A stretch of DNA of 64,000 nucleotides from Prochlorococcus sp. AG-436-M02 (GCA_003212515.1 QCPL01000005.1:1-64000); one strand, 5' to 3'; counted from the first letter of the stretch, positions 1 to 9,937 are shown. Made by a program: numbers and translations. The notes: generated by a model not told the origin, from the sequence alone.

Positions 1-78
1 GGCCGTTCAACAACATTAAATGATGTAAATATAGCTATAGAAAATATTTCAAATGTCGTGCGTGAATTGCGTGCTTAA
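1..78 (+). CDS. Cysteine desulfurase-like protein, C-terminal fragment
   Basis: The first 25 codons of the window are open in frame 1 and end at TAA (76-78). The peptide begins GRSTTLNDVNIAI and ends VVRELRA. This resembles the extreme C-terminus of class V aminotransferases of the NifS/IscS/SufS type, where a Gly-Arg-x-Thr-Thr segment is followed by an amphipathic helix ending in V..LR. Such enzymes take sulfur from cysteine with PLP for Fe-S cluster assembly. The body of the gene lies outside the window, so the active-site Cys and Lys cannot be checked. It converges on rsmH with a gap of only nine bases. Identification rests on a short motif and is moderate. Confidence 0.55.
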   Translation, partial: GRSTTLNDVNIAIENISNVVRELRA

Positions 79-87
79 TTTTTGAAC

Positions 88-993
88 TTAAAGTTTCTTT
101 GCCATTCGAAATTTTGCACTTCTGCTCCGAGTATTAATTGAGTTTTCGTTAGCACTTGCAACAATTGGCTTACGAGTGATTCTCTCTAAACGTTCATCTT
201 TTAGAAAGGAATGCTTGACTAATCGATCTTCAAGAGAATGAAAACTAATTATGCCCATAATACCTCCAGGTAAAAGCCAATTTGGAGCTTTTTCTAGAAG
301 CGTCTCCAGAGCTTCTATTTCATTATTAATAACTATTCGCAATGCTTGAAAGGTTTTAGTTGCAGGATGAATACGCCCATTCCGAAACTTTGCTGGATAG
401 CAGCTTGCGATTGCATGGGCAAGAGAAGCTGTGCCTGTGTAGGAATGATTGACCGATAAATCGTTTTTTATGCGTCGAGCTATACGTCTTGAAAATCTTT
501 CTTCACCATACTTATATATCAAATCAGCGAGAGTTCTTTCATCAGTTTCTTTTATTAATTTTGCAGCTGTAAGATCTTTTTTAGGATTCATTCGCATATC
601 TAAGGGCCCATCTAAGCGAAAACTAAAGCCCCTTTGTGCCTCATCAATTTGCGGACTGCTTACACCTAGATCAGCAAAAATAAATGAAACTTTCTTTTCT
701 GGAAAAAAATCAGCAAAATTTGATGACACAATTTTTACTCTAGAACCATAAATGCTAAGTCGATCTGTCGCTGCTTTAATAGCCACTGGGTCTTGATCTA
801 AGCCAATTATGTGAAGATTTGAATAGGTTTCAAGGATTAAGGAAGCATGACCACCACCACCAATCGTTGCATCAATGAGAGTCCCTTTTTTTAGTATGGT
901 TGCTGGAAGTTGGCTAATTGCTTCAATTACTTCGCTAGAAAGAACAGGTGTGTGTTTGAACTTGGATGTGACAATCTTTGATTCTTCTTTCAT
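88..993 (-). CDS. rsmH: 16S rRNA (cytosine-1402-N4)-methyltransferase RsmH (MraW)
   Basis: This S-adenosylmethionine-dependent enzyme makes N4-methyl-C1402 in the ribosomal P site. The 301-residue protein has the family layout: a KHTPVL start, the SAM-binding loop [11 protein letters not shown] (about 41-51), DLGVSSPQ (about 108-115), GPLDMRMN (about 129-136), FHSLEDR in the C-terminal third, and the basic tail [12 protein letters not shown]. Length is normal. Unlike in many bacteria it is not in a mra/fts division cluster. It stands alone, divergent from ndhH across a gap of 44 bases that must hold both start regions. Confidence 0.97.
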   Translation of the reverse strand: MKEESKIVTSKFKHTPVLSSEVIEAISQLPATILKKGTLIDATIGGGGHASLILETYSNLHIIGLDQDPVAIKAATDRLSIYGSRVKIVSSNFADFFPEKKVSFIFADLGVSSPQIDEAQRGFSFRLDGPLDMRMNPKKDLTAAKLIKETDERTLADLIYKYGEERFSRRIARRIKNDLSVNHSYTGTASLAHAIASCYPAKFRNGRIHPATKTFQALRIVINNEIEALETLLEKAPNWLLPGGIMGIISFHSLEDRLVKHSFLKDERLERITRKPIVASANENSINTRSRSAKFRMAKKL

Positions 994-1037
994 GAGTAGT
1001 TCCTAATATCTAAGTGTCTCTGGAAATGTTTGGCCCC

Positions 1038-2222
1038 ATGTCGCAGCTGGAAACTAGAACAGAGCCAATGGTGGTTAACTTTGGCCCTCATCATCCTTCA
1101 ATGCACGGTGTTCTGAGATTAGTAGTGACACTGGATGGTGAAGATGTAATTGATTGTGAGCCAGTCATTGGATATCTACATCGTGGGATGGAGAAAATTG
1201 CTGAAAATCGAACAAATGTCATGTTTGTTCCTTATGTCAGCCGTATGGATTATGCGGCAGGAATGTTTTATGAGGCAATAGTGGTTAATGCGCCTGAACG
1301 TTTAGCAAATATCTCAATACCTAAGCGTGCGAGTTATATTCGTGTCTTAATGCTTGAACTTAATCGAATTGCTAATCATCTTCTTTGGCTAGGACCATTT
1401 TTAGCTGATGTTGGTGCTCAAACACCGTTTTTTTATATTTTTAGAGAGCGTGAAATGATTTATGACCTTTGGGAAGCAGCAACTGGCCAAAGGTTAATCA
1501 ATAATAATTTTTTCCGAATAGGAGGTGTTGCTTGTGACTTGCCATGGGGATGGCTTGAGAAGTGTAGGGATTTTTGCAATTGGTTTGGTCCAAAGATCGA
1601 TGAATATGAAAAACTTATTACTAATAACCCAATTTTTAGACGTCGTATTGAGGGCTTGGGAGCAATTTCTAAAGAACAAGCAATTAACTGGAGTTTGTCG
1701 GGGCCAATGCTTCGAGCATCAGGGGTTCCCTGGGACTTAAGGAAGGTTGATCAATATGAATGTTATGACGATTTTGATTGGGAGGTTGCTTGTGAACAGG
1801 AAGGCGATTGTTTTGCAAGGTATAGAGTTAGAATTGAGGAGATGCGTCAATCTCTAAGGATTCTACGTCAGGCAATCGAAGCCATCCCTGGTGGACCTAC
1901 TGAGAATCTTGAGGCTTCTCGACAGTCAGAAGGAAAAAATAGTCCTTTTGCAGGTTTTGACTATCAGTATGTGGCTAAGAAAGTTGCTCCAACATTTAAG
2001 ATACCTAATGGTGAGCTTTATACACGCTTAGAGTCAGGTAAGGGAGAAATCGGTGTTTTTATCCAGGGAAATAATGATGTAACGCCCTGGAGATTTAAAA
2101 TACGTGCGGCTGATTTAAATAATTTGCAAATTCTTCCTCATATTTTAAAAGGTGCAAAAGTAGCAGATATTATGGCAATTCTTGGTTCTATAGACGTCAT
2201 TATGGGTTCAGTAGATCGTTAG
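1038..2222 (+). CDS. ndhH: NAD(P)H-quinone oxidoreductase subunit H (NdhH, 49 kDa subunit)
   Basis: NdhH is a hydrophilic subunit of the thylakoid NDH-1 complex, used in cyclic electron flow and respiration. It lies next to the quinone site. The sequence shows [13 protein letters not shown] near the N-terminus, [28 protein letters not shown], and the C-terminal [22 protein letters not shown] at 1014 is also in frame. I prefer the ATG at 1038, giving a 394-residue protein that begins [10 protein letters not shown] like other cyanobacterial NdhH. It is divergent from rsmH. The thioesterase gene starts three bases after its stop, so the two are probably cotranscribed. Confidence 0.97.
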   Translation: MSQLETRTEPMVVNFGPHHPSMHGVLRLVVTLDGEDVIDCEPVIGYLHRGMEKIAENRTNVMFVPYVSRMDYAAGMFYEAIVVNAPERLANISIPKRASYIRVLMLELNRIANHLLWLGPFLADVGAQTPFFYIFREREMIYDLWEAATGQRLINNNFFRIGGVACDLPWGWLEKCRDFCNWFGPKIDEYEKLITNNPIFRRRIEGLGAISKEQAINWSLSGPMLRASGVPWDLRKVDQYECYDDFDWEVACEQEGDCFARYRVRIEEMRQSLRILRQAIEAIPGGPTENLEASRQSEGKNSPFAGFDYQYVAKKVAPTFKIPNGELYTRLESGKGEIGVFIQGNNDVTPWRFKIRAADLNNLQILPHILKGAKVADIMAILGSIDVIMGSVDR

Positions 2223-2224
2223 TT

Positions 2225-2695
2225 GTGGTATCACCTATCAACCCGAAAGATTGGCTGTTATTAAAACATATTGTTCGCTTTGGGGATATAGATGCTGCAG
2301 GTGTTATTCACTTCCATCATTTGTTACGCTGGTCTCATGAGGCTTGGGAAGAAAGTTTGCAGATATATGGACTTAAAGCAATAGATGTTTTTCCTTCTTC
2401 AGTAGATATTCATCACTACATTGATATTGCTCTGCCAATTGTGCATTGTGAGGCGGATTTTATGGCACCTATTTGTATAGCAGATGAATTAGAAATTCAA
2501 TTAGCTCCTTTGAAAGTAGATGCTGGCTGCTTTCAAGTAAAATATGCTTTTAAAAGAGATGAAAGGCTTGTTGCACACTCTCTTATTAAGCATCGAGCAA
2601 TTAATGGTGAGTCACGTTATCCATGTGACTTGCCTGAAGACATTCACCGTTGGTTGGAGGCATCTTCGATAGGTCAAGGGGTTAGCTCTCTTTAG
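2225..2695 (+). CDS. 1,4-dihydroxy-2-naphthoyl-CoA hydrolase (hotdog thioesterase)
   Basis: This is a 156-residue single hotdog domain of the 4-hydroxybenzoyl-CoA thioesterase family. It has the signature RFGDIDAAGVIHFHH (about 18-32). Asp23 aligns with the catalytic Asp of Pseudomonas 4-HBT. In cyanobacteria this family releases 1,4-dihydroxy-2-naphthoate from its CoA ester, the step before MenA in phylloquinone synthesis. Location supports that role: menE, menC, menA and menF follow directly. Translation probably starts at GTG 2225, two bases after the ndhH stop. Its 3' end overlaps menE tail-to-tail by 14 bases. Confidence 0.85.
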   Translation: MVSPINPKDWLLLKHIVRFGDIDAAGVIHFHHLLRWSHEAWEESLQIYGLKAIDVFPSSVDIHHYIDIALPIVHCEADFMAPICIADELEIQLAPLKVDAGCFQVKYAFKRDERLVAHSLIKHRAINGESRYPCDLPEDIHRWLEASSIGQGVSSL

Positions 2696-3920
2696 TTTCT
2701 AGCCAAGATCTCCATTTCTCTATTTCCCATTTACCTAACGAATTGGTTGAGAGTTTAGGACAATGATGCCATGCAATTGGCCTTTCAATATAAGGCCAAT
2801 TTTTAACAATGTTTTTTAGTTGATCAAATAGCTCTGATAAATTGAGGTTGTCGTTAGAACTTTGAAATTTTATAAGTGCCTCTAGCCTTGCTCCCCATTC
2901 CTCATCTTTTGTAGGTATTAGTAAAATATTATCAATAGGCATACCTCTTTCTTGTGCCTCATTTACTAGAAGTTTTTGAAGCTGTTCAGGGAAAATAGTC
3001 TCTCCTCCAGAATTAATTGCTGTATCTCTTCTCCCAATAATTTTCAGGTGTTGCATATTATGAGAATTAGTTAGTTGTGCTGCATCTCCTGATTCCCACC
3101 AACCATCTTTATTAGCGATTGACTGAAGGCTTCCATCTTTATTAAGAATGCTAGCTAATCTTTTTGCACGAATGTGTAACGCATTTGCTTGTCCAAGCTT
3201 TAATTCAATACCTTCTAGGGGTTCTCCGACGGAGTCTATTCCGCGTAGGAAATCCTCTGGTTTTTGGACAGTTACCATAGCAGCAGTTTCAGTTGCGCCA
3301 TAACAAGGCGCTAAACGAATTTCTAAACTCCTTGCTTTTGTTGCTAGGTTTTTTGATATCGAACTACCACCGATCCAGATAACAGAAAATAATTTCAACC
3401 ATCTAACCCCTGAAGAATCATTCATGAGGCGATTGAGTTGTGTTGGCACTAAAGATGTAATGAGTGGTCCTGGATGTTTTGAAATTAGCTCATGACTGAT
3501 TTTTTCGAGTTGTTGTGGAAGATGCAGCAAGCTTGGTTTGATCCAATGATGCTCTGCGCCCCAGCAACGACTTCTCCACCAAGGCAGTAATCCACTGACA
3601 TGATGAAGCGGCAATGTATTTACAATAAGACATTGTTGAGGTTCTATCCCTTGAGCCTTTAGCCATTGCGCTGTTGCAAGTGCTGAGTTGTCTAAATTGC
3701 TACAAGTATGTAGACATTGCTTATGTTCATTCAGACTGCCACCACTTCGAATAATTACTCCAGCTTCTTTGGAGGAGATATTTTTTCTTAAAAGTTTTTC
3801 TTTTGTAGATTCATTAGGTAACAATTGAGCCCACTTTCCAGAATCTAAAATATTTCCCAACTTTTGAGAGCATACTTCGAGCTTGTTGCGATCGCAAAAA
3901 ATTATAGTAACTTCCTTCAT
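2682..3920 (-). CDS. menE: o-Succinylbenzoate-CoA ligase MenE
   Basis: MenE is an adenylate-forming enzyme that activates o-succinylbenzoate with ATP and CoA. The 412-residue protein has a glycine/serine-rich loop (RSGGSLNEH) in place of the usual TSGTTGKPK, the YGATETAAM motif, the hinge region WWESGDA...IIGRRDTAINSGGETIFP, and a C-terminal NSLGK lysine. The ATG at 3920 is preferred because it makes a four-base ATGA overlap with the menC stop. A further in-frame codon at 3932 would add four residues. It is the last gene of menA-menC-menE and converges on the thioesterase gene. Confidence 0.92.
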   Translation of the reverse strand: MKEVTIIFCDRNKLEVCSQKLGNILDSGKWAQLLPNESTKEKLLRKNISSKEAGVIIRSGGSLNEHKQCLHTCSNLDNSALATAQWLKAQGIEPQQCLIVNTLPLHHVSGLLPWWRSRCWGAEHHWIKPSLLHLPQQLEKISHELISKHPGPLITSLVPTQLNRLMNDSSGVRWLKLFSVIWIGGSSISKNLATKARSLEIRLAPCYGATETAAMVTVQKPEDFLRGIDSVGEPLEGIELKLGQANALHIRAKRLASILNKDGSLQSIANKDGWWESGDAAQLTNSHNMQHLKIIGRRDTAINSGGETIFPEQLQKLLVNEAQERGMPIDNILLIPTKDEEWGARLEALIKFQSSNDNLNLSELFDQLKNIVKNWPYIERPIAWHHCPKLSTNSLGKWEIEKWRSWLETKES

Positions 3921-4891
3921 GCTGCTTCCCATACTGTCTTTGGATTTGTGTTAAAAAGAGGACTATTTGGCAGCCAACCGGGAGCAAGCCCTGGCTGTGC
4001 AGGCGTACAACTTTTTTGTTGTAATGCAGCTAAATGCTCAATCCAACGTCGACCGATTCCTGTTTCAAAGGAAGTGCTAATAACTCGATATCCAGTTTTA
4101 TTAAGTAATTCTTTCAGTAAAATTTGTGGATCTCCTTCTAGTAGTGGTCTGCGAATTTGCCAGCTTTTCCAGGTTTGACGTAAAGATGGAGTCGTCATTA
4201 AAGATTCATCAAGAGCTACTGGAATATATTCAGCCAATTCTTGTAATCCTTCAATGTCTTCTACAGGTAGAGGTTGCTCTAGCCATTCTAATCTTGGATC
4301 AAGGTGTAATTCTTGGGCCCATTCTTTAGCTTTGCTTCTGGTCCAACCACCATTTGCGTCAATTCTTAAATGCGTGTTATTTGGTAATTTCCCTAAGATT
4401 TTTTGTAGTAAAACTGCTTCAACTGCATTTGAGTAATTAGCAACTTTCCACTTGAACGTCAGCTGTTTTGCAGAATCATTATCTTTATTTTCAAGAATAG
4501 AATCTAGCGTTTGTAGTAGCTCTAGTTCTTTAGTAGGCAATAAGATTGCTGAGGAAGAAACCCGTAGCCATTCTTGTGTTGAATAAGATCCTACTATGGA
4601 GTTGATTTCAGCGAGTGCTGATCCAAATCCAAATCCCATTGACCCTGGCCATTTATGTAGTTGATTCTCTAACGATTCTTTAGAAAGTGAGCTGCCAAGT
4701 CTTTCAAGTATCTTTTCACATTGATTTAGCTCTAAGGAATTGAATGGAGAAATTTCACCCCATCCAATTTGATTATTTTGATCTTGAAGTTTTATCAGCC
4801 ATCCTTTTTTGCTTGTGATCACCCTTTGCGATGTTTGGATAGGTTTCAGTAGATGAAACGAAAATGGTTTGATTTCTAGTTTTAGTGTCAT
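3917..4891 (-). CDS. menC: o-Succinylbenzoate synthase MenC
   Basis: MenC is an enolase-superfamily barrel enzyme that dehydrates SHCHC to o-succinylbenzoate in phylloquinone synthesis. In the 324-residue protein the K-x-K motif is FKWK (Lys147, Lys149). The metal ligands are Asp178 (LRIDAN), Glu205 (WLEQP) and Asp228 (VALDES), and FETGIG is the expected late motif. The second catalytic Lys, normally in a V(I/L)KP context, appears to be Arg248 (QIRRPL). It overlaps menE by four bases and follows menA by 16 bases, so the three form an operon. Confidence 0.9.
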   Translation of the reverse strand: MTLKLEIKPFSFHLLKPIQTSQRVITSKKGWLIKLQDQNNQIGWGEISPFNSLELNQCEKILERLGSSLSKESLENQLHKWPGSMGFGFGSALAEINSIVGSYSTQEWLRVSSSAILLPTKELELLQTLDSILENKDNDSAKQLTFKWKVANYSNAVEAVLLQKILGKLPNNTHLRIDANGGWTRSKAKEWAQELHLDPRLEWLEQPLPVEDIEGLQELAEYIPVALDESLMTTPSLRQTWKSWQIRRPLLEGDPQILLKELLNKTGYRVISTSFETGIGRRWIEHLAALQQKSCTPAQPGLAPGWLPNSPLFNTNPKTVWEAA

Positions 4892-4907
4892 AAATTATTT
4901 CTTTTCA

Positions 4908-5864
4908 TCAGAATGTATTTAAGGTCTTACTAAGTGCCAAACCGATACTTAAACCAATCCCATTTAGAGCTTGAAAACGTAAAGCTAGAAATTTACTTTC
5001 ACTAATTATTGTTGGATGATTATGGTGTTTTTTAAGTAAACGTATAAGTGTGATCGCAGGAGGTAAACCAATTATGCCCAGTACAGCAGTGATAGGCCAT
5101 TCACCAAAAAAAATTGGGATCCATTCAAGACTAATACACAGACCAACTAACCAAGGCACAAGTGCTGCAGATTTCTGTGTTCCTATGCGGACCAACAATG
5201 TTTTTTTCCCATGAGCGGAATCTTGAATTACTTGATGGAAATTTGCACAAAAAAGGACTAGTGAAGTTGCTACCGCTGGGCCTGCACCAAGCATTATCGC
5301 TGTATTCCAAGGAATTGAATTCACATTGCTTGAATTAGGTGAAAGGACCAAGAGAGCTGCCGCTGTTGCTAAGGGGCCAAAAGCTAACCAGCATAAAGGT
5401 TCTCCCCAGCCTTGATAGCCAAGTCGAAATGGAGGACCTTGATAGAGATAACCTAAGCAACAGCTTCCTATTACTAAAACAAAAACTGCAAAATGACTTC
5501 TTATTGCCAGCATTAGGATTAGTGAAAGACCTAAGGAAAGTGTTAAATAAGCGAGATTACGGATCAGTTTTCTTTTACCAGTTAGTGCAACAACTGAATG
5601 AAGCTTGAATTCATCTATTCCAGTAGATGAATCAAATAGATCGTTTGTTAGGTTCTCCCAGATTAAAAGTAAAATAGATGCAAGTACAAAACCTAGAAGT
5701 TGATCTAAGCGAATAATTTCACCTGCACCATGCTTCCAGCCTGCTGCCAAAATGATCGGCATAACTGCGACTGAATATAAAGGCCATTTAATTGCTTTTT
5801 TCCATAATTCTCTTCTGCTGTTTCTTGAAGGATGAAGTGATGCAACAGCATTTTTGTCTTTCAT
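4908..5864 (-). CDS. menA: 1,4-dihydroxy-2-naphthoate phytyltransferase MenA
   Basis: MenA is a membrane prenyltransferase of the UbiA superfamily. In cyanobacteria it attaches the phytyl tail to dihydroxynaphthoate. The 318-residue sequence has several hydrophobic segments. The first aspartate motif is NDLFDSSTGID and the second lies in ANFHQVIQDSAHGKKTL, both binding Mg-prenyl diphosphate. The start MKDKNAVASLHPSR gives a short polar N-terminus. It leads the menA-menC-menE operon and is divergent from menF. The intervening 79 bases must carry both promoters. Confidence 0.92.
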   Translation of the reverse strand: MKDKNAVASLHPSRNSRRELWKKAIKWPLYSVAVMPIILAAGWKHGAGEIIRLDQLLGFVLASILLLIWENLTNDLFDSSTGIDEFKLHSVVALTGKRKLIRNLAYLTLSLGLSLILMLAIRSHFAVFVLVIGSCCLGYLYQGPPFRLGYQGWGEPLCWLAFGPLATAAALLVLSPNSSNVNSIPWNTAIMLGAGPAVATSLVLFCANFHQVIQDSAHGKKTLLVRIGTQKSAALVPWLVGLCISLEWIPIFFGEWPITAVLGIIGLPPAITLIRLLKKHHNHPTIISESKFLALRFQALNGIGLSIGLALSKTLNTF

Positions 5865-5943
5865 AGGATTTTGAGCTCCCGCTTCTAATCTGAATTACGA
5901 TTATCTATTTGATTAGTCTCTTTCATCATTGCCCAAATTAGCC

Positions 5944-7371
5944 ATGAAGACTAGTCTCACTTTTAGTGAAATTCTTCAAGTTTCTTTAAGAAGCTGGGCT
6001 TTAAGGCGGTCTGATGAGTGTGTCTTAAGTCTTGCATTGCCAACAAATATTGTAGATCCAGTCGATGCCTTAACTGTAATTGCAGATCAATTGCAATTTA
6101 GTTTTCTATGGGATCAGCTTCCTGGTCTTTCTATAGCTGCTTCAGGTCAATGTCAAAATTTCGACTTAACTGGTCCAAGGCGATTTGAATTAGCTGAAAG
6201 ATTCAGTTACGAGACTCTTGAAAGAGTGGTTAACTTATCACCTGAGGCTCCTAATCATGCTAACCCAAGGATTTTATTTAAATTTACTTTTTTTGAGCAA
6301 GCTGCTCATGAAAAGAAGATTGTCAAGAGTAACCCTGCTGTTCAGGCAGTACTCCCTCGTTGGCAGTTAACCCGTCAAGCTGGGAGTGGATGGTTAAGGC
6401 TGAATGCTGTAGTTGCTGATGAAACTGATGTTAGAGAGTTTATAGAGCAATCTTGGTTGATGCGCCAGAAGCTCGATAGATCAATATTAGCTTGGGAGAA
6501 AAGTTCCAAACGAATTAATACAGATTTAACAATACCAACTTCTCAAACATGGCAGAAAAGTTATCGATTAGCCCTTGAAAAAGGAATTGATTTAGTTAAT
6601 TCTGGTGAATTGAATAAATTGGTGCTTGCAGTAAGACATTTAGCATTACTTAATAAGCCCTTAGATCACCTTGCATTACTTGCAAGCTTGAGAAGACATC
6701 AAAAGGGGAGTTGCCGTTTTCTTTGGAAGACTTCTCATGATGAATCATTCTTTGGAGCTTCGCCAGAGCGTTTAGTGAGTGTAAAGAAAACCATTCTGCA
6801 TACTGATGCCCTTGCAGGTACAGCAGGTTGCAATGATGAAGGATGGGACTTGCTGAAATCGGAGAAAAACTTAAGGGAGCATGAATTAGTTGTTTCATCA
6901 ATAAAGAATCAATTGATTGAGAAAGGTTTGGATCCAATTTGTCTTAGACCCCCTCGATTAGCAAAGCATGGTAATCTCATTCACTTACATACTCCACTAA
7001 AAGCTTTTTCAAAAGGTCTTTCTGCCCTTGAATTAGTAGAAGCATTGCACCCGACACCAGCCGTAGCTGGATTGCCGAGAATTAAATCAATGCAATGGTT
7101 AAGAACTTTGGAACCTTTTGATCGCGAATCTTATGCGGCTCCTATTGGATGGATAGATAATAATGGAAATGCCGATTTTAGAGTTGCTATTCGATGTGGA
7201 TATACAAAAGGTAGTCATCTATATTTAATGGCTGGTGCAGGCTTGGTTAAGGGATCAATTCTAGAGAGTGAGTTGCAAGAGGTTGAGTTGAAATTAGCTG
7301 TTCTTGCGGATCAATTAGAACTTAACTCTTCTTCTCAAGGGAAATCTCTTAGTAGACGCTCGATGATTTGA
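5944..7371 (+). CDS. menF: Isochorismate synthase MenF
   Basis: MenF converts chorismate to isochorismate, the first step of phylloquinone synthesis. It belongs to the chorismate-binding family shared with TrpE and EntC. Motifs seen are [47 protein letters not shown] and the final GAGLVKGS. The N-terminal ~150 residues are less conserved, as usual. A TTG at 5929 is in frame. The ATG at 5944 ([11 protein letters not shown], 475 residues) is preferred. It is divergent from menA. Its last 37 bases overlap the 3' end of gshB on the other strand. Confidence 0.92.
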   Translation: MKTSLTFSEILQVSLRSWALRRSDECVLSLALPTNIVDPVDALTVIADQLQFSFLWDQLPGLSIAASGQCQNFDLTGPRRFELAERFSYETLERVVNLSPEAPNHANPRILFKFTFFEQAAHEKKIVKSNPAVQAVLPRWQLTRQAGSGWLRLNAVVADETDVREFIEQSWLMRQKLDRSILAWEKSSKRINTDLTIPTSQTWQKSYRLALEKGIDLVNSGELNKLVLAVRHLALLNKPLDHLALLASLRRHQKGSCRFLWKTSHDESFFGASPERLVSVKKTILHTDALAGTAGCNDEGWDLLKSEKNLREHELVVSSIKNQLIEKGLDPICLRPPRLAKHGNLIHLHTPLKAFSKGLSALELVEALHPTPAVAGLPRIKSMQWLRTLEPFDRESYAAPIGWIDNNGNADFRVAIRCGYTKGSHLYLMAGAGLVKGSILESELQEVELKLAVLADQLELNSSSQGKSLSRRSMI

Positions 7372-8261
7372 TCAGCAAGGGGAATATTTGCTAAATGCTC
7401 TACTTCTCTAATACCTGTCGGACTTGTGACATTGATTTCGCTTAACATTCCTCCAATTACATCAATACCTACAAAGAATAGACCTTCTTTTTTTAATGAA
7501 GGTCCTAACTTCGAGCAAATCTCTTGTTCTCGTTCTGAAAGTGTTGTAGCTTCAGCTGTGCCACCTAGAGCTAGATTACTTCGGAAATCTCCGTACTTGG
7601 GCTTACGATTAATAGCACCGAATGGTTCACCATTGACTAATAAAATTCGCTTGTCTCCTTCAATGACTTTTGGCAAAAACTTTTGCATCATTACTGGAAT
7701 TTGTTCTTGAGATGTAACTAGTTCCAACAATGCATTAAGACCTGCCGCTGAATCTCCTACTCGAATCACCCCTTGCCCACCTTTACCACCAAGAGGTTTT
7801 AAAACGACTTCTCCTTGGTCTTGAGCAAATGCTTTTAATTCATTGACTCTACTAGCAACAAATGTTGGTGCCATCAAGTTGCTAAACCTTAGTGCACCAA
7901 GCTTCTCGTTCCATGCCCTTAAAGATGCTGGTTTATTGAGAACAAGAACACCGTTGCGTTCTGCAACTTCCAATAAATGTGTTGCATATAAAAAGGCTTC
8001 ATCTACTGGAGGGTCTTTACGCATCCAAATGCAATGAAATTCATTAAGGGAAAGATTTTCAGGTTCACCAAGCGTTACCCATGGCTCAGGAATAATAGTT
8101 TTTGCTACTACACCAGCTTGGGCACCTTTTGCCTGAAGGTCAGATGGGGTGCATACCCAAATTTCAAGAGATGCACGATAACAAGCTTCTATTAGAGCGG
8201 CTGAAGAATCCTTTGCAGGATTAATTAACTCAATTGGGTCAAGAACAAATAACTGTTTCAT
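7335..8261 (-). CDS. gshB: Glutathione synthetase GshB
   Basis: GshB is an ATP-grasp ligase joining gamma-glutamylcysteine and glycine. The 308-residue protein contains the glycine-rich ATP loop [17 protein letters not shown], the [18 protein letters not shown] segment, and the Mg-binding [19 protein letters not shown]. Length matches the family. It follows the glutaredoxin gene after four bases on the same strand, making a small thiol-redox operon. Its stop lies inside menF on the opposite strand, an unusually long tail-to-tail overlap that leaves no room for a separate terminator. Confidence 0.95.
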   Translation of the reverse strand: MKQLFVLDPIELINPAKDSSAALIEACYRASLEIWVCTPSDLQAKGAQAGVVAKTIIPEPWVTLGEPENLSLNEFHCIWMRKDPPVDEAFLYATHLLEVAERNGVLVLNKPASLRAWNEKLGALRFSNLMAPTFVASRVNELKAFAQDQGEVVLKPLGGKGGQGVIRVGDSAAGLNALLELVTSQEQIPVMMQKFLPKVIEGDKRILLVNGEPFGAINRKPKYGDFRSNLALGGTAEATTLSEREQEICSKLGPSLKKEGLFFVGIDVIGGMLSEINVTSPTGIREVEHLANIPLADQIIERLLRDFP

Positions 8262-8265
8262 TGCT

Positions 8266-8529
8266 TTATTTGTCTTGTTTGATGAGTTTGTCTAATTGCC
8301 CAGCACTTTCTAGTGAATAGAGTTCGTCACAGCCTCCAATTCCTTCATTGTTAATAAAAATTTGTGGAACAGTCGTTCGACCATCTGATCTATCGCACAT
8401 TTTTGATCGGGCTGCTGGGTCACCATCTATTGAATATTCTTCATAATTTATCCCTTTTTGATCTAACAATGCTTTTGCTCTGATGCAAAAAGGGCAGTAT
8501 TGCCATGTGTAAATCTCAACTTTTGCCAT
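8266..8529 (-). CDS. grxC: Glutaredoxin, dithiol type (GrxC)
   Basis: This 87-residue thioredoxin-fold protein has the dithiol active site CPFC (Cys12, Cys15) instead of the more common CPYC. The glutathione-binding elements [15 protein letters not shown] and a following CDEL are present. It reduces disulfides and glutathione mixed disulfides in the cytoplasm. It leads a two-gene operon with gshB, the enzyme that makes its reductant. It is divergent from prfB across 79 bases. Confidence 0.94.
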   Translation of the reverse strand: MAKVEIYTWQYCPFCIRAKALLDQKGINYEEYSIDGDPAARSKMCDRSDGRTTVPQIFINNEGIGGCDELYSLESAGQLDKLIKQDK

Positions 8530-8608
8530 GAACTTGATGCTTGGTTGATGGTTATCCTAACGATGATTGTTATGCTGGATTTTTTTAACAGCTTTAGGGA
8601 TTCTAGTT

Positions 8609-9746
8609 GTGCATGATCTTACTGATTTTAAAAAGTCTATTTCTTTTTTGAGTGATCGCCTGAGCAATGCTCAGGACTGTCTTTGACGTACCTGCTTTAC
8701 ATGCTAGGAAGTTAGATCTTGAACAAATTGCAGCTCAGCCAGATTTCTGGAACGATCAACAGAAGGCTAAAAAACAAATGCGCCTCTTAGACGAGGTTAG
8801 GGATCAATTGAATAAATTAATAGAATGGCAAGGGATTCTTCAGGATGCGATAGCTGTTTTAGATTTGTATGAGATTGAGGAGGATGATGAATTTCTTACA
8901 GAAGCTCAACATGGATTAAATAAATTAGAAGCTGAACTTGATCTTTGGGAGCTTGAAAGGCTCTTGAGTGGTCCTTATGACAAGGATGGCGCGGTCTTAG
9001 CAATAAATGCTGGTGCAGGGGGGACAGATGCCCAAGACTGGGCTCAGATGCTTTTAAGAATGTACACACGTTGGGCGGAATCACATGGGATGAAAGTGAC
9101 GCTAAATGAACTTTCTGAAGGAGAAGAAGCAGGTATTAAAAGTGCGAGTATTGAAATAGAGGGACGTTATGCATACGGTTATTTGCAGAATGAAAAAGGG
9201 ACGCATCGCTTAGTGAGAATCTCCCCTTTTAATGCCAATGGGAAACGTCAGACTAGCTTTGCAGGTGTAGAGGTTATGCCACAACTTGATGAGGATATTC
9301 AACTAGAAATCCCTGATAAAGATTTAGAGATAACCACAAGTCGATCAGGGGGAGCTGGTGGACAAAATGTCAATAAAGTTGAAACTGCAGTTCGTATTCT
9401 TCATATACCAACTGGTTTAGCAGTTAGGTGTACTCAAGAACGTTCACAGCTTCAGAATAAAGAGAAGGCTATGGCATTATTGAAAGCAAAATTGATGATA
9501 ATTGCTCAGGAACAGCGTGCTGCAGAGATTGCTGATATTCGCGGTGACATGGTCGAAGCAGCTTGGGGAAATCAGATTAGAAACTATGTGTTTCATCCTT
9601 ATCGGATGGTTAAAGACTTACGCACTGAGAAAGAATCTACTGATGTAGAAGGAGTTATGAATGGAGACATAGATTTATTTATTCAATCTCTTCTATTACA
9701 AGGCATTGAGCAAAAAGATCATCAATTAGACGGTACAGATCAATGA
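8609..9746 (+). CDS. prfB: Peptide chain release factor 2, expressed by +1 programmed frameshift
   Basis: RF2 recognises UGA and UAA. The gene is in two frames. The first starts at GTG 8609 and runs 25 codons to CTT TGA (8681-8686). The second continues from GAC at 8685 as [14 protein letters not shown]. The joined protein is about 378 residues, a normal RF2 length. It carries the SPF anticodon-like tripeptide and the GGQ hydrolysis motif ([11 protein letters not shown], about residue 250). The ATG at 8667 in the second frame would remove the conserved N-terminal helix and is not preferred. It heads a compact rightward operon with the DUF3285 gene, ybeY and dgkA. Confidence 0.95.
8673..8687 (+). 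other. prfB +1 recoding site
   Basis: AGGA (8673-8676) lies four bases before CTT TGA C (8681-8687). This is the classic autoregulatory arrangement: an internal Shine-Dalgarno-like sequence pauses the ribosome on a slippery CUU codon followed by UGA. Low RF2 favours a shift to +1 and synthesis of more RF2. The only in-frame stop between the two parts of the gene is this UGA. Confidence 0.93.
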
Positions 9747-9757
9747 AGGAAAAAATT

Positions 9758-9934
9758 ATGTCAACCCAAAATTCTGAGACTAAGGTGCCCTCTCCAAGTT
9801 TTGTCAAACTAGCTATGAAAAATATGGTGAGGAAAGGTAGTCAAAGCCTTTTTCATTTTTCATTAACAGCTATTGGACTGCTTGGCTTTCTTTTGATGCT
9901 TGCATTTTTCTTTAGACCATCTGTACCTCATTGA
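9758..9934 (+). CDS. Small single-pass membrane protein, DUF3285-like
   Basis: This is a short protein of about 58 residues with a polar N-terminus (MSTQNSETKVPSPSF), a basic patch (MKNMVRKGSQS) and one hydrophobic segment (ALTAIGLLGFLLMLAFFF-like) near the C-terminus. It resembles the cyanobacterial DUF3285 family, as I recall it, often found between prfB and ybeY. The ATG at 9758 is chosen because AAGGA lies about eight bases upstream. An ATG at 9743 overlapping the prfB stop is the alternative. Function is unknown. Tight spacing (three bases to ybeY) implies cotranscription. Confidence 0.75.
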   Translation: MSTQNSETKVPSPSFVKLAMKNMVRKGSQSLFHFSLTAIGLLGFLLMLAFFFRPSVPH

Positions 9935-9937
9935 TTT

